Source: Vibrio injensis (lineage in GTDB: Bacteria > Pseudomonadota > Gammaproteobacteria > Enterobacterales > Vibrionaceae). Taken from it: 64,000 nt of DNA. The position numbers and the translations under genes are program-made. The stretch is from assembly GCF_001895205.1 (NCBI RefSeq), contig NZ_BDJF01000027.1, positions 310,001 to 374,000 of the forward strand. The letters are read 5' to 3'. Below the pieces are notes generated by a model. It searched no databases. It worked only from the letters and a program-made list of their open reading frames with translations, and was not told the origin of the DNA. This document shows positions 47,378 to 55,643 of the stretch, piece by piece (within the stretch, counting starts at the first letter, position 1; each line of letters begins with the position of its first letter).

Positions 47378-48097
47378 TTAAGAGATGCCTATTTTTTCTG
47401 AAACCCAGCTGTCAATTGATCTTTTAGTTAAAATAGTAGTGCCACCATAATTATTTTCAGCATAGTTAGATAAATGTTCATTTGTTTTATTTTCAACGAG
47501 TTTGTTAATCTGAGTGGTCACATTTACTCTTAAATTAACACTTACTTGACCTTGATCTAGCTTCGCTTTATCTACCGCACTTCTTAGTGTTGCTTGAAGT
47601 CCAGATCTACCAACACACGCCTTATCTACTCCTATCCATTTTAGGAACGATTTTATGTAAATTTTTGCTTGTTGTGAGTTTATTTCTTCTCGTATCAGTT
47701 TTGTTTCTATTAAACCTACGCCATAACATGCAAAGTGTTGTTTAATTTCTTCTTTAGTAGGTGATGTTAAAGGGTTATTTTTATCTTTCATTATCGAACT
47801 AAAAGCATTATCAACTACTTGATTAACTCTTAAATCAATGATCTTATCTGATTGGTATTTGGATAAAATATGTTTCCCGCATTCATTATACTGTCCTATT
47901 TGATTCATGATTGATATCACTCTCTCTTGTTGTTTTAATTCTTTTCTAGTTTTAGACTTTCTAGAGAATGAATTTCTCATTCTATTTATATCCGTGTTAC
48001 GGATTGATTTTATATCCATGTTCTCTATTTTTTTTAATTCACTCTCAGATAAAGAGCTAGTCGGTAAAAAACAGGAAAAAAGAGAAGAGATTGCCAT
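47378..48097 (-). CDS. Uncharacterised island protein, possible effector or effector partner
   Basis: 239 residues, mostly helical by composition, Lys/Ser/Asn-rich. The first 17 residues are Ser-rich and uncharged ('MAISSLFSCFLPTSSLS'), which suits a type III secretion signal. There is no recognised domain. A start at 48097 has AGGTAA before it. It lies 73 bases upstream of the 506-residue protein on the same strand, so the two are probably co-transcribed from a promoter in 48098-48300. Confidence 0.45.
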   Translation of the reverse strand: MAISSLFSCFLPTSSLSESELKKIENMDIKSIRNTDINRMRNSFSRKSKTRKELKQQERVISIMNQIGQYNECGKHILSKYQSDKIIDLRVNQVVDNAFSSIMKDKNNPLTSPTKEEIKQHFACYGVGLIETKLIREEINSQQAKIYIKSFLKWIGVDKACVGRSGLQATLRSAVDKAKLDQGQVSVNLRVNVTTQINKLVENKTNEHLSNYAENNYGGTTILTKRSIDSWVSEKIGIS

Positions 48098-48501
48098 GAT
48101 ATTACCTATCTAAAGATTAATGGTTAACTAAGTTGTAAGTTAATTAATAACTCGATAATTTGAGTAGTTAATATTACTCATTGGGATGGTTTTATATCAC
48201 GATATTTCTTATGAAAATTTATTACTGCCATTGAAATTAGTGTTTACGTTCCCCGATTTTTGATGCTATCTATGTTATTATATCACATTGTTGATGATTA
48301 AAATAAATTGTCAGATCATGTGGTTGACAAAAAAGTACTTGTCTATTAGTGACAGTGTTATTGATTTTTTTGAAGATGAGTAGAACGCGGTAAATTATTA
48401 TCAGGATAAAAACGTAACCAGGGTAGGGTGTAATATTTTCCTATTTTATATGGATTTATGTTTACTTTACCATATTAGTTAATTTATAGATGAATTAAAA
48501 T
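48098..48501. promoter_or_regulatory. Intergenic region of the island
   Basis: 404 bases, over 65 percent A+T by eye, no open frame of note. It must carry the promoter of the leftward pair. No repeat or known operator is seen. Confidence 0.35.
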
Positions 48502-48786
48502 TCAAATTTGGAAGCTACCATAGTTTTTATGTGCAATTAAAATTAGGCTGGACATAGTGGAACAGTTTAGCTTTTCCATTAATCTTCTTTTATAAGTACT
48601 CACTGTTTTTTCACTAATATTTAGTATATTAGCGATTTGGTAGTTTCGATAACCTTGATATAAATATTTAAAAACGGTCAATTCACGTGATGATAAATGT
48701 GAGAATGAAATTTCTTCGTTCTGCATGCTTCTGCTCTTTTTCAAATTTAAAAATAATTCATATGGAGTGATTGTGAGAATCTTCAT
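48502..48786 (-). CDS. Stand-alone LuxR/NarL-type DNA-binding protein without receiver domain
   Basis: 94 residues. Residues about 29-88 form a complete LuxR-type HTH ('LSSRELTVFKYLYQGYRN', then 'ISEKTVSTYKRRLMEKL'). About three quarters of this HTH matches, residue by residue, the one in the response regulator at 60277. The receiver domain is absent, and the 28-residue N-terminus is unrelated to it. It probably binds the same sites without needing phosphorylation. It is divergent from the T3SS operon, so control of that operon is a reasonable inference. Confidence 0.8.
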   Translation of the reverse strand: MKILTITPYELFLNLKKSRSMQNEEISFSHLSSRELTVFKYLYQGYRNYQIANILNISEKTVSTYKRRLMEKLNCSTMSSLILIAHKNYGSFQI

Positions 48787-48985
48787 TTTAATTATGAAGT
48801 GTAATATAAGGTTGTGGTAGAGATTTTTAATGATTTTTTATGATGATAATTGATTTTTTATGTTCAGAAATAATCACAATTAATCATTTTTGATCCCACG
48901 CTCTCGTTGGTACTATTCTTGCTCATTTTTCTTCCTTTTAGAGTTTTTGGGAAGAGGAAAGTTAACAATCACGAGGAAAAATTTA

Positions 48986-49267
48986 ATGCCAACGATAAAT
49001 CCTGCTTCTACTAGTGGTGAAGTAAGTGGAAACCTGACAACAACATACATTAATGATACTTTTAATGGATTAATTTCAAAAGCTGATGAGGCAATCGAGA
49101 AATTTTTGACTGAGAAAAGCGCTGAAGACGGTACACTAAATTTATCTGCTTCTGATTCTTTACAACTTCAGAAGTTGATGGCTGAGCAAAGTATTGCAGC
49201 ACAAACAGCAACGACAACCTTGAAATCGGTAAAAGACTCAATTATTGCTGCGGCAAGAAATATCTAG
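48986..49267 (+). CDS. sctF: Type III secretion needle (or inner rod) subunit
   Basis: 93 residues. Small, Ser/Thr/Ala-rich, mostly helical. The C-terminus 'LQKLMAEQSIAAQTATTTLKSVKDSIIAAARNI' (residues about 61-93) follows the needle pattern: L-Q-x-x-x-x-x-Q/E-x-x-x-x-x-x-x-T/S-x-x-x-K-x-x-x-D-x-I-I. The ATG at 48986 has GAGG before it; the frame is open further left. It begins the structural operon, 56 bases before sctR. Inner rod is the main alternative. Confidence 0.6.
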   Translation: MPTINPASTSGEVSGNLTTTYINDTFNGLISKADEAIEKFLTEKSAEDGTLNLSASDSLQLQKLMAEQSIAAQTATTTLKSVKDSIIAAARNI

Positions 49268-49323
49268 ATTTATTAAGGCAAGGGGGATCGCCTGAGCCTT
49301 ATATTTTAAAATATGGTGAGAAT

Positions 49324-50019
49324 ATGCTCCAGTTACTCAGTCCTGATAACGCTTACTCGGGCGCAAACTTACTATTACTATTAGTTTTGGTATTGTTATC
49401 AACGGTATTTTTTATCTGCTTTTCTGGCTTTGTAAAATACAACATTGTATTAAATATCATCAAAAATGCAGTCGGTACACAACAGATACCTCCAGCGATA
49501 GTTGTGAATTTATTGGCAGCCTTAATGGCGTTGAATAGTATATGGCCTGATATAAAACCAGGAATTGAGCGTATAAAGCCCTATTTTTCTGAACAGTTTG
49601 AAAGTGAACAAGTTTTTGATATTTTTTATGAGCCTAGTATTGAAGAAGAAAGTCACCCTAAAAAGATAACAATGTACTATTTAGCCAGTCATGTTTTTGA
49701 GTTTTTCCCTGAATTATTAGAACGCTCCACAATAAAGACAAATAAGTTGCTTTCTATGATTGATATCCCGATTAACTTTGATGAAAGCACCGATACATTT
49801 AAATATTTTTTTGGTAGTTTGGTTTTGGATCTCTATGAAGGATTTGAATTAGGATTGAAGTTGTATCTGGTATTTGTAAGTATCGACTTTTTGATTGCTG
49901 TGATACTCAGTGGAGTAGGGATGACGATGTTGTCACCGACGGTAATATCAACACCAGTTAAGCTAGCAGTTTTTTATTTTTCAGATAGCTGGACTCTTTT
50001 ATTCCGAGTGTTATCTTGA
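49324..50019 (+). CDS. sctR: Type III export apparatus protein SctR
   Basis: 231 residues with about four hydrophobic segments. The FliP/SctR signature 'FVKYNIVLNIIKNAVGTQQIPPAIVVNLLAAL' (positions about 39-70) is clear, with Q-I-P-P as in FliP (Q-x-P-P), and 'LYEGFELGLKLYLVFVSIDF' continues it. It forms the core of the export gate with SctS and SctT. The first gene after the needle/rod gene, it is followed by sctT one base after its stop. Confidence 0.93.
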   Translation: MLQLLSPDNAYSGANLLLLLVLVLLSTVFFICFSGFVKYNIVLNIIKNAVGTQQIPPAIVVNLLAALMALNSIWPDIKPGIERIKPYFSEQFESEQVFDIFYEPSIEEESHPKKITMYYLASHVFEFFPELLERSTIKTNKLLSMIDIPINFDESTDTFKYFFGSLVLDLYEGFELGLKLYLVFVSIDFLIAVILSGVGMTMLSPTVISTPVKLAVFYFSDSWTLLFRVLS

Positions 50020-50020
50020 T

Positions 50021-50704
50021 ATGGAGACATTATTTTTTCCAAATTGGTTTTTATTTGCTGGGTTATTTTTATTTCTCAAAATTTATAATCCTACTCGGCT
50101 TTATTTGGATAATACCACATGTTTAGCGATTGCCATCGTCCTTGCGATTGGGCTGAGTTCCAGTGAAAAAATACAAGTACCAACGTTTTGGTGGATCTTG
50201 AGTGTAGTGTTTTTTGCACTAATTGCTTCTATTCCATATTGGTTAAGCGGAATAGTGGGCAGTGTTATTCAGCAGTTGTTATTGCTTAATGAACAGTCAG
50301 TTCAGGATCGACGTTTTACCGATGAATCAGAAGCACTTGCGAAAATAAGTAGCCTTATTTTTATGATGTATGCTCTTGAGGCTGGAACTCTGTTTCGACC
50401 TATTTTCGATGTGTTCATGCATACTCATGATGAATACATTAGTCATCCTTTTGAAACACTTTATTTTATGATTGTTGATAGTTTATCGATGATGATGGTG
50501 GTATCGGGTAAATACTTGATTTTAATGATAGTGATAACGGTAGGCTGCGGTTATATCGACCTGTTTTTTAAAAAGGCGTCACTCTCTATGTTTGTTACGA
50601 TAAATGTTAAAGCGATCGTAATTGTTATTATTCTTAATCTTTGGTTGTTGAGTGACCAATTTTATGTGTTTAAACAAATGATGCAAAAGGTAGGTTATGA
50701 ATAG
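50021..50704 (+). CDS. sctT: Type III export apparatus protein SctT
   Basis: 227 residues with about six hydrophobic segments. Helices around 'SIPYWLSGIVGSVIQQLLLLNEQSVQD' and 'ALEAGTLFRPIFDVF' match FliR/SctT. It closes the export gate rosette with SctR and SctS. Its stop overlaps the next start by 8 bases. Confidence 0.9.
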   Translation: METLFFPNWFLFAGLFLFLKIYNPTRLYLDNTTCLAIAIVLAIGLSSSEKIQVPTFWWILSVVFFALIASIPYWLSGIVGSVIQQLLLLNEQSVQDRRFTDESEALAKISSLIFMMYALEAGTLFRPIFDVFMHTHDEYISHPFETLYFMIVDSLSMMMVVSGKYLILMIVITVGCGYIDLFFKKASLSMFVTINVKAIVIVIILNLWLLSDQFYVFKQMMQKVGYE

Positions 50705-50972
50705 AGTAGAAATGATAAATAGGCATGCTGTTTTACAAGTGCATAATAGTATGAATGATTTTGAAACGGTTGCCCAAGAAATTTCGCGATCTGCAAAAGT
50801 ACAAAATGAAGTGACCACTCACATTAAGGACGGAGAAATCACCGAAGATGATGAGATGCTGAGTCAAGATGAAACGGTAGATATGATATTAAAACAGTCT
50901 GTTATGAATCAAACTCTACGTGAAATGAAGCAAAATCAGGAACGCATAAAAGAGATACTCAATGAAGATTAA
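50697..50972 (+). CDS. Small coiled-coil protein between sctT and sctC
   Basis: 91 residues, very acidic and Gln/Met-rich, mostly helical ('ISRSAKVQNEVTTHIKDGEI', 'LREMKQNQERIKEIL'). It has no known domain. It overlaps sctT by 8 and sctC by 11 bases, so it is translated as part of the machine operon. In V. parahaemolyticus T3SS2 a small gene of unknown role lies at the same place (between vscT2 and vscC2), by my memory of that cluster. A needle-family or inner-rod role cannot be excluded. Confidence 0.65.
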   Translation: MNRVEMINRHAVLQVHNSMNDFETVAQEISRSAKVQNEVTTHIKDGEITEDDEMLSQDETVDMILKQSVMNQTLREMKQNQERIKEILNED

Positions 50973-52428
50973 ATTGTTAGGATTAATTTTATTTTTTTGT
51001 GCCACGATAACGCATGCGAGTATCTTGATAAAACAAGAAGATATTGACTTAAGAGCTGCGTTGTCAGCTATTGCCAAAGATATGCAAGTCAAGCTAGTTA
51101 ATGATCTTGACGATCAAACACAGCGCCATACCCTCACTCAAACGCTTTCTGGCGAGGGTCCTGTTTTATTAAAGCAGTTGTCTGAGATTTATGATTTTGA
51201 CTGGTATGTATACGGTGGAATGCTGACGGTTGAAGCAGGAAAGACTTACGTCAACTATGCCTATAAACCACGTAATATTTCTTCTCAAGCGTTATTAAAA
51301 GAGTTAAAACAGACTTTTAACACAAATGCTACCACTAAGCTAAAATTAACTGAGCGAGGTAATTCAATTCTATTTTCCGGCACACGTAGGTTCGTTAATG
51401 ATGCTGTCAGCTATGCTAATATGGTAGACAAGAACCAGTTTTTAGAGAAAGGGAACAACTTAGAATTAGCCAGAATCGAATTTCATTTTATTTCTGTCAT
51501 TGATCGTAGTGTCAGTTCTTTTGATAGTACAGTTATCTTCCCTGGTGCTCAAACATTGATTGCTGCCGCTATAACTAACATGGGGCAATTTCAGAATGTC
51601 AGTGATGGAGAAATAGTACAGCGTGCATATAAAGTGAAGTTGAGTGAAGCTGAAAAGCAGCAGCTTGATGAGGAAGAAAAAACCTCGAAGGTACAAGCTA
51701 TACCGGCAGCTAATGCTCTTTTAGTCCGTGGTACTCCAGAAGAAATTAAGCTCGCAAAGCGTATTGCAGCTTTGATCGATATTAAGCGGCAACAATTGCT
51801 TTTTTCATTAAAAGTATATGATGTTGCTGTAGATCGTAATGAAAATTTTGGTATTGATAGTTCTTGGTTAAATGGTACCAAAGGTATTTACGATATTATA
51901 GTTCCACCATTCACTCAAACAGCTGATTTTATGAGAAACTTTCAGGCATTATCTTCAAATGGTATTGCTCGTAGTGTTTATCAAACTAATCTTTTAGTAC
52001 TCGAAAACCAAAAAGGCCATTTTGGTAAAAAAGAAACGGCAACCATTACCTTGATTTCTGAGCGGCAAGTTGAAGTCCAAAAAATAGAGGCTGATAACAG
52101 TCTATATGTCACTGGACGTTTATTGCCATCGGGTAATGTACAAGCGAAGGTGGAATATATAGAGGAGTCATTAGGTGACAAGGATAGTGAAGGTAAGAAA
52201 AATGAGCCTCCAAGAGTAAGTTCACAATCAATAGAAACAGAAGTATACATTAAGCCAAATCAAACGGTTATCCTCGGAGGATTTGATAATACCGTCACTC
52301 AATCAACAACTAGTAATGTCCCCGTACTGTCAAGTATTCCTTTATTGGGAGAATTATTTAAAAATACTTCACAAAAAAAGTATAAAGTCAGACGTTATGT
52401 CTCGGTATCATTCGAGGTTATTGATTGA
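50962..52428 (+). CDS. sctC: Type III outer-membrane secretin SctC
   Basis: 488 residues. A signal peptide ends at 'ATITHA'. N0 and N1 domains (about 20-160) are followed by an N3 domain ('IPAANALLVRGTPEEIKLAKRIAALID') and the secretin barrel with the signature 'TVILGGFDN' and 'VPVLSSIPLLGELFKN'. It forms the outer ring of the needle complex. It is on the short side for SctC, as in T3SS2. Confidence 0.94.
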   Translation: MKIKLLGLILFFCATITHASILIKQEDIDLRAALSAIAKDMQVKLVNDLDDQTQRHTLTQTLSGEGPVLLKQLSEIYDFDWYVYGGMLTVEAGKTYVNYAYKPRNISSQALLKELKQTFNTNATTKLKLTERGNSILFSGTRRFVNDAVSYANMVDKNQFLEKGNNLELARIEFHFISVIDRSVSSFDSTVIFPGAQTLIAAAITNMGQFQNVSDGEIVQRAYKVKLSEAEKQQLDEEEKTSKVQAIPAANALLVRGTPEEIKLAKRIAALIDIKRQQLLFSLKVYDVAVDRNENFGIDSSWLNGTKGIYDIIVPPFTQTADFMRNFQALSSNGIARSVYQTNLLVLENQKGHFGKKETATITLISERQVEVQKIEADNSLYVTGRLLPSGNVQAKVEYIEESLGDKDSEGKKNEPPRVSSQSIETEVYIKPNQTVILGGFDNTVTQSTTSNVPVLSSIPLLGELFKNTSQKKYKVRRYVSVSFEVID

Positions 52429-53690
52429 TGTTAAAATACTTCTTTAAGGTAAAAGAGTTATACCAAGATACTGTAATTTGCCATGTATCGATCGATACTT
52501 TTGTTGGTCAAGAGTGTTTTATATATACGGCAACAGGAGAAAAAATTCGTGGTGAGGTAATGAAAGTCTCTCAACCGAGGGTAGAGATAAAGTTACTTCA
52601 GCCGGGCGCAGTACAACGTGGTGGGCGGATAGAAATCACACCTCGCCGATTTTGCTTTCCTCTCAATGAACATGCGCTCGTTGGTAAAGTGATCAACTGT
52701 TATGGCGAGTCGCTTTATGGTGATGATTATTTAACTCAACCTGGTGAATTTGTTGATTTACCAATCCTTATTGAGCCTATCTCACTACAGATGCGAGCGC
52801 CTATTGAAACGGTTTTTCCGACTAAGATTAAAATTATTGATGGTTTATTTACTATTGGAGAGGGGCAACGTGTTGGTTTGTTTGCGCCAGCTGGAGCTGG
52901 CAAAACGACTACAGTATCTATTATGGCGAATAACATGGAGGCTGACGTTATTATTTTTGCCATGATTGGTGAGCGAGCTCGTGAAGTTATTGAGTTTTTA
53001 GAGGGAGAGATTGGCCCAGAAGTTATTCGTAAATCAATCACTATAGTTTCTACATCAGAAGCAAATCCTTTAGAGAAAGTACGTTCTGGTTTGGTTGCTG
53101 TATCTATAGCTCGCCATTTTATGGCTCAGGGAAAAAAAGTTGTGATCTATTTTGACTCATTGACTCGTTTTGCTCGCGCCCAGGCGATGTTAGATGGCAC
53201 GCCAATTAAAGATGGCATTCCAATAGGTGTATCGCTTGCTTTATCTCGATTAGTTGAAAGTTGTGGCAACTCAGTGCACGGTTCGGTAACTGGTATTTTC
53301 ACGGTCTTGATAGAAAAAGAGATTGATGATGATCCGATTGCTCATGAAGTGAAATCATTAATTGATGGTCATCTTGTGTATTCCACGATCATCGCGTCCA
53401 CAGGACGTTACCCAGCGATCGATGTATTAAAGAGTAAAAGTCGCCTACAAAATAAGGTTCAAGATAAAAGATACGTTCAATTATCGGAGAAAATCAAAGA
53501 TATGGTGTATCGCTATTTCAATGTTGAGCTATTGATTCGAGTTGGAGAATACGAAAAGGGCAATGATTTAGAAACTGATAAAGCAATTGATCTTTACCCA
53601 GTGATTATGGAGTTTTTAAAACAAGATTTTAAAGGTGTTGAATATGAAGAAACACTCGAAGCTATGGAAAGAATTTGGTCAGATTATTGA
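52428..53690 (+). CDS. sctN: Type III secretion ATPase SctN
   Basis: About 420 residues. The P-loop is 'GLFAPAGAGKTT' (about 150-161), the D-E-x-x-E-like 'MIGERAREVIEFLEG' is present, and the Walker B Asp is in 'VVIYFDSLTRFARAQ'. These are the flagellar/SctN ATPase motifs. It unloads chaperones and unfolds substrates. The ATG at 52428 overlaps the sctC stop (TGATG). Confidence 0.97.
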   Translation: MLKYFFKVKELYQDTVICHVSIDTFVGQECFIYTATGEKIRGEVMKVSQPRVEIKLLQPGAVQRGGRIEITPRRFCFPLNEHALVGKVINCYGESLYGDDYLTQPGEFVDLPILIEPISLQMRAPIETVFPTKIKIIDGLFTIGEGQRVGLFAPAGAGKTTTVSIMANNMEADVIIFAMIGERAREVIEFLEGEIGPEVIRKSITIVSTSEANPLEKVRSGLVAVSIARHFMAQGKKVVIYFDSLTRFARAQAMLDGTPIKDGIPIGVSLALSRLVESCGNSVHGSVTGIFTVLIEKEIDDDPIAHEVKSLIDGHLVYSTIIASTGRYPAIDVLKSKSRLQNKVQDKRYVQLSEKIKDMVYRYFNVELLIRVGEYEKGNDLETDKAIDLYPVIMEFLKQDFKGVEYEETLEAMERIWSDY

Positions 53691-54048
53691 TATTATCGAT
53701 ATTCGAATTAATAAACAACAGAGAATATTGGTTAAGTTAAAAAAAATTAGCCAAGAACTGCAAAAAAATATAGACGAATATTGGCAGCGTATTAATATAT
53801 TACAGCTAGAGCTAAAAGATTTGGCTGTAGTAAAAGAAACTAATGCGTTGAGTCGTCTATTTATGCGTCGAGAGAGTATAAAAACGAGCATTGAATCGGT
53901 TTTTTTTGACGTATCGGTCACACGACAAAAAGCAGAGGATTTAGCCTCTGAAATAAAACATGTGGAAGCAAAAAAAAGACATCTTGAAAAACGAAAAGAT
54001 GCTCTTAGTGAGATCAGAGAAAAATTGAGGTTTGGAAAAGAATGCTAA
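53644..54048 (+). CDS. sctO: SctO-like stalk protein
   Basis: About 134 residues, almost all coiled coil with many Lys and Glu ('QRILVKLKKISQELQKNID', 'SEIKHVEAKKRHLEKRKDALS'). Size, coiled coil and position directly after sctN are those of SctO/FliJ, which inserts into the ATPase ring and drives the export gate. It overlaps sctN by 47 bases. ATG at 53644 has AAGGTG upstream; a GTG at 53635 is an alternative. Confidence 0.75.
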   Translation: MKKHSKLWKEFGQIIDIIDIRINKQQRILVKLKKISQELQKNIDEYWQRINILQLELKDLAVVKETNALSRLFMRRESIKTSIESVFFDVSVTRQKAEDLASEIKHVEAKKRHLEKRKDALSEIREKLRFGKEC

Positions 54049-55040
54049 ATAAAATAAACCAGAACTCATTGAATTCTTTGATAACTGAAGATAGTCATTT
54101 TGAGAACATACTGAATGAATGTTCAGATGATGTTAAATTAGTTTTTGCTAGTGAAACTACAGTAAGAAAAAATAAAAAAAAGAAAAAAAACACTTTAAAA
54201 ACGCCTCATGATGAGGTAGAAAACAAACCAGCTATCGAATTAATGAGGAATATAATTTTAGTGAAGCAAGGTGATGCATCTCTAAAGCCGAAAATATGTT
54301 CTAATCTTAGTCCTAGCATTGCTCTGAACGCTAGGATAATAGGAGCGAATGTAAGTCGAGGGGAGGGAGTATCCCTTACAAAAAAAGAAGCATCACTATT
54401 GGTACCTAATGAAACGAAGGTAAACACACGTGGCGAAAATCTATTTTTTCAAACTAAGCCTAAAGCTACGTTATTTCATAAGGATATAGCACCAGTATCT
54501 CCTTCTCTAACCATAAAAGATATAACAACATCGACACTAGACGATACTAAACAATATGGCCATGGAATAGAGCATCTAATTCCTAAAGAAAAAACGTTAA
54601 TGGTATTGAATAGAGTGAGCGTCGAATCACAAGGAGTAAGATTTGCTTCTGAATCTTCTAGCTTTATCTTGCCTTGCGTTAACTCACTCTATGTTTCCCA
54701 GAACCAGAAATGGCCGATAGTATTTGCTACGAATAAAGAGGTTGTATCTTCTTCAATCTCTATAGAAGATACCAGTTTTTTGAAGAACGGACATAAAAAC
54801 ATAGTTGGAGTAGAGCTAAATTCTTTATATTTAGACAATATTAATTTAAATCATGGTGTTTTTAACAAAACTTCCTTGGTGAACTTAAACCATCTTAATT
54901 ATTCATTATCACCAACGCTGTTTTGGCAATATCCTCAGGTGAATAGTTACCGAGTTTTTTTTGCTAGAAAATACTACTTGTTTACATTTGAAAATAACAA
55001 AGTAACCAGTTTTTTAGAGGAATACTATGACCGTACTTGA
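54042..55040 (+). CDS. SctP-position protein of the T3SS operon
   Basis: 332 residues, low-complexity N-terminal half with a Lys-rich tract (R-K-N-K-K-K-K-K-N), no membrane segment. Its place between SctO-like and sctS fits the needle-length regulator SctP. In V. parahaemolyticus T3SS2 the same slot holds VPA1336, reported as the effector VopZ, so an exported protein with a second role is possible. The C-terminal 'LFWQYPQVNSYRVFFARKYY' could be a small SctP/SctQ-like fold, which is a guess. Two A8 runs at 54174-54181 and 54183-54190 might cause slippage. It overlaps sctS by 14 bases. Confidence 0.5.
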   Translation: MLNKINQNSLNSLITEDSHFENILNECSDDVKLVFASETTVRKNKKKKKNTLKTPHDEVENKPAIELMRNIILVKQGDASLKPKICSNLSPSIALNARIIGANVSRGEGVSLTKKEASLLVPNETKVNTRGENLFFQTKPKATLFHKDIAPVSPSLTIKDITTSTLDDTKQYGHGIEHLIPKEKTLMVLNRVSVESQGVRFASESSSFILPCVNSLYVSQNQKWPIVFATNKEVVSSSISIEDTSFLKNGHKNIVGVELNSLYLDNINLNHGVFNKTSLVNLNHLNYSLSPTLFWQYPQVNSYRVFFARKYYLFTFENNKVTSFLEEYYDRT

Positions 55041-55260
55041 TGTTACAGCTGCATGCCTAGATATTGTAAAAAATGCGATTATTATTTTTTCTTTAAGCTT
55101 TGTTGTTACTGGTGTTGTTGTCGGTTTGTTACAAACAATATTTAGTGTTCAAGACCCTGGTTTACCAATGGCTGCGAAATTAGTAGTATTTATTATTTTA
55201 CTAACACAAGTAGGAGGAAATATTTATGAACAGTTCCACTTACTATTCCATCTATTATAG
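55027..55260 (+). CDS. sctS: Type III export apparatus protein SctS
   Basis: 77 residues with two hydrophobic helices and the charged turn 'TIFSVQDPGLPMAAKLV', the FliQ/SctS signature (Q-x-Q-D-x-x-L-P). It completes the SctRST gate. Its placement far from sctR and sctT, after the SctP-like gene, is typical of T3SS2 rather than of SPI-1 or Ysc systems, where R-S-T are adjacent. Confidence 0.93.
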   Translation: MTVLDVTAACLDIVKNAIIIFSLSFVVTGVVVGLLQTIFSVQDPGLPMAAKLVVFIILLTQVGGNIYEQFHLLFHLL

Positions 55261-55268
55261 GTTTTAAA

Positions 55269-55643
55269 ATGAAAAAATTAAGAGAAGTTGTGTATAAGGC
55301 ATTAGTAATTAATTTGGGTGTGCCATCTCACTTTCTTTCAAGAATTGAGGATAATTTACCGATCTGCATTGAACTCACTGGCGGAGAAGAAATTTATATT
55401 CACTTGCAAAATGAAACCTTACAAATTTTTCTAGAAAAAAACATACCTGATCAAAGAGTAGTTATTGCTAAAGCTAACAAGATTCTAGATACATTATATC
55501 GAGATGGTGATGTATTTTTATGCCTTAAAAAAGAAAGGATTATTTTTGTATCTGAATTATCTATTTGTGAGTATAATGTTGAAAATATATTAATCCAGCG
55601 ATTGAAATTATTCAACAATTTAATTAATCAGTTGAAAAGTTAA
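55269..55643 (+). CDS. Class I type III secretion chaperone
   Basis: 124 residues, acidic, with the alternating helix-strand layout of CesT/InvB chaperones ('KLREVVYKALVINLG', 'ICIELTGGEEIYIHLQNETLQIFLE', 'KANKILDTLYRDGDVFLCL'). It directly follows sctS. In V. parahaemolyticus T3SS2 the multi-effector chaperone VocC lies in this slot, so a similar role is probable. The match is by position and fold pattern, not by sequence search. Confidence 0.7.
   Translation: MKKLREVVYKALVINLGVPSHFLSRIEDNLPICIELTGGEEIYIHLQNETLQIFLEKNIPDQRVVIAKANKILDTLYRDGDVFLCLKKERIIFVSELSICEYNVENILIQRLKLFNNLINQLKS

Noticed and set aside
48890..48985. N-terminal extension of the needle/rod protein to 48890
   Set aside because: The extension is hydrophobic and aromatic, unlike needle proteins, and the ATG at 48986 has a good ribosome site.
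53679..53921. Minus-strand frames inside sctO, sctN and sctC
   Set aside because: They lie wholly within conserved secretion genes and have no ribosome sites.
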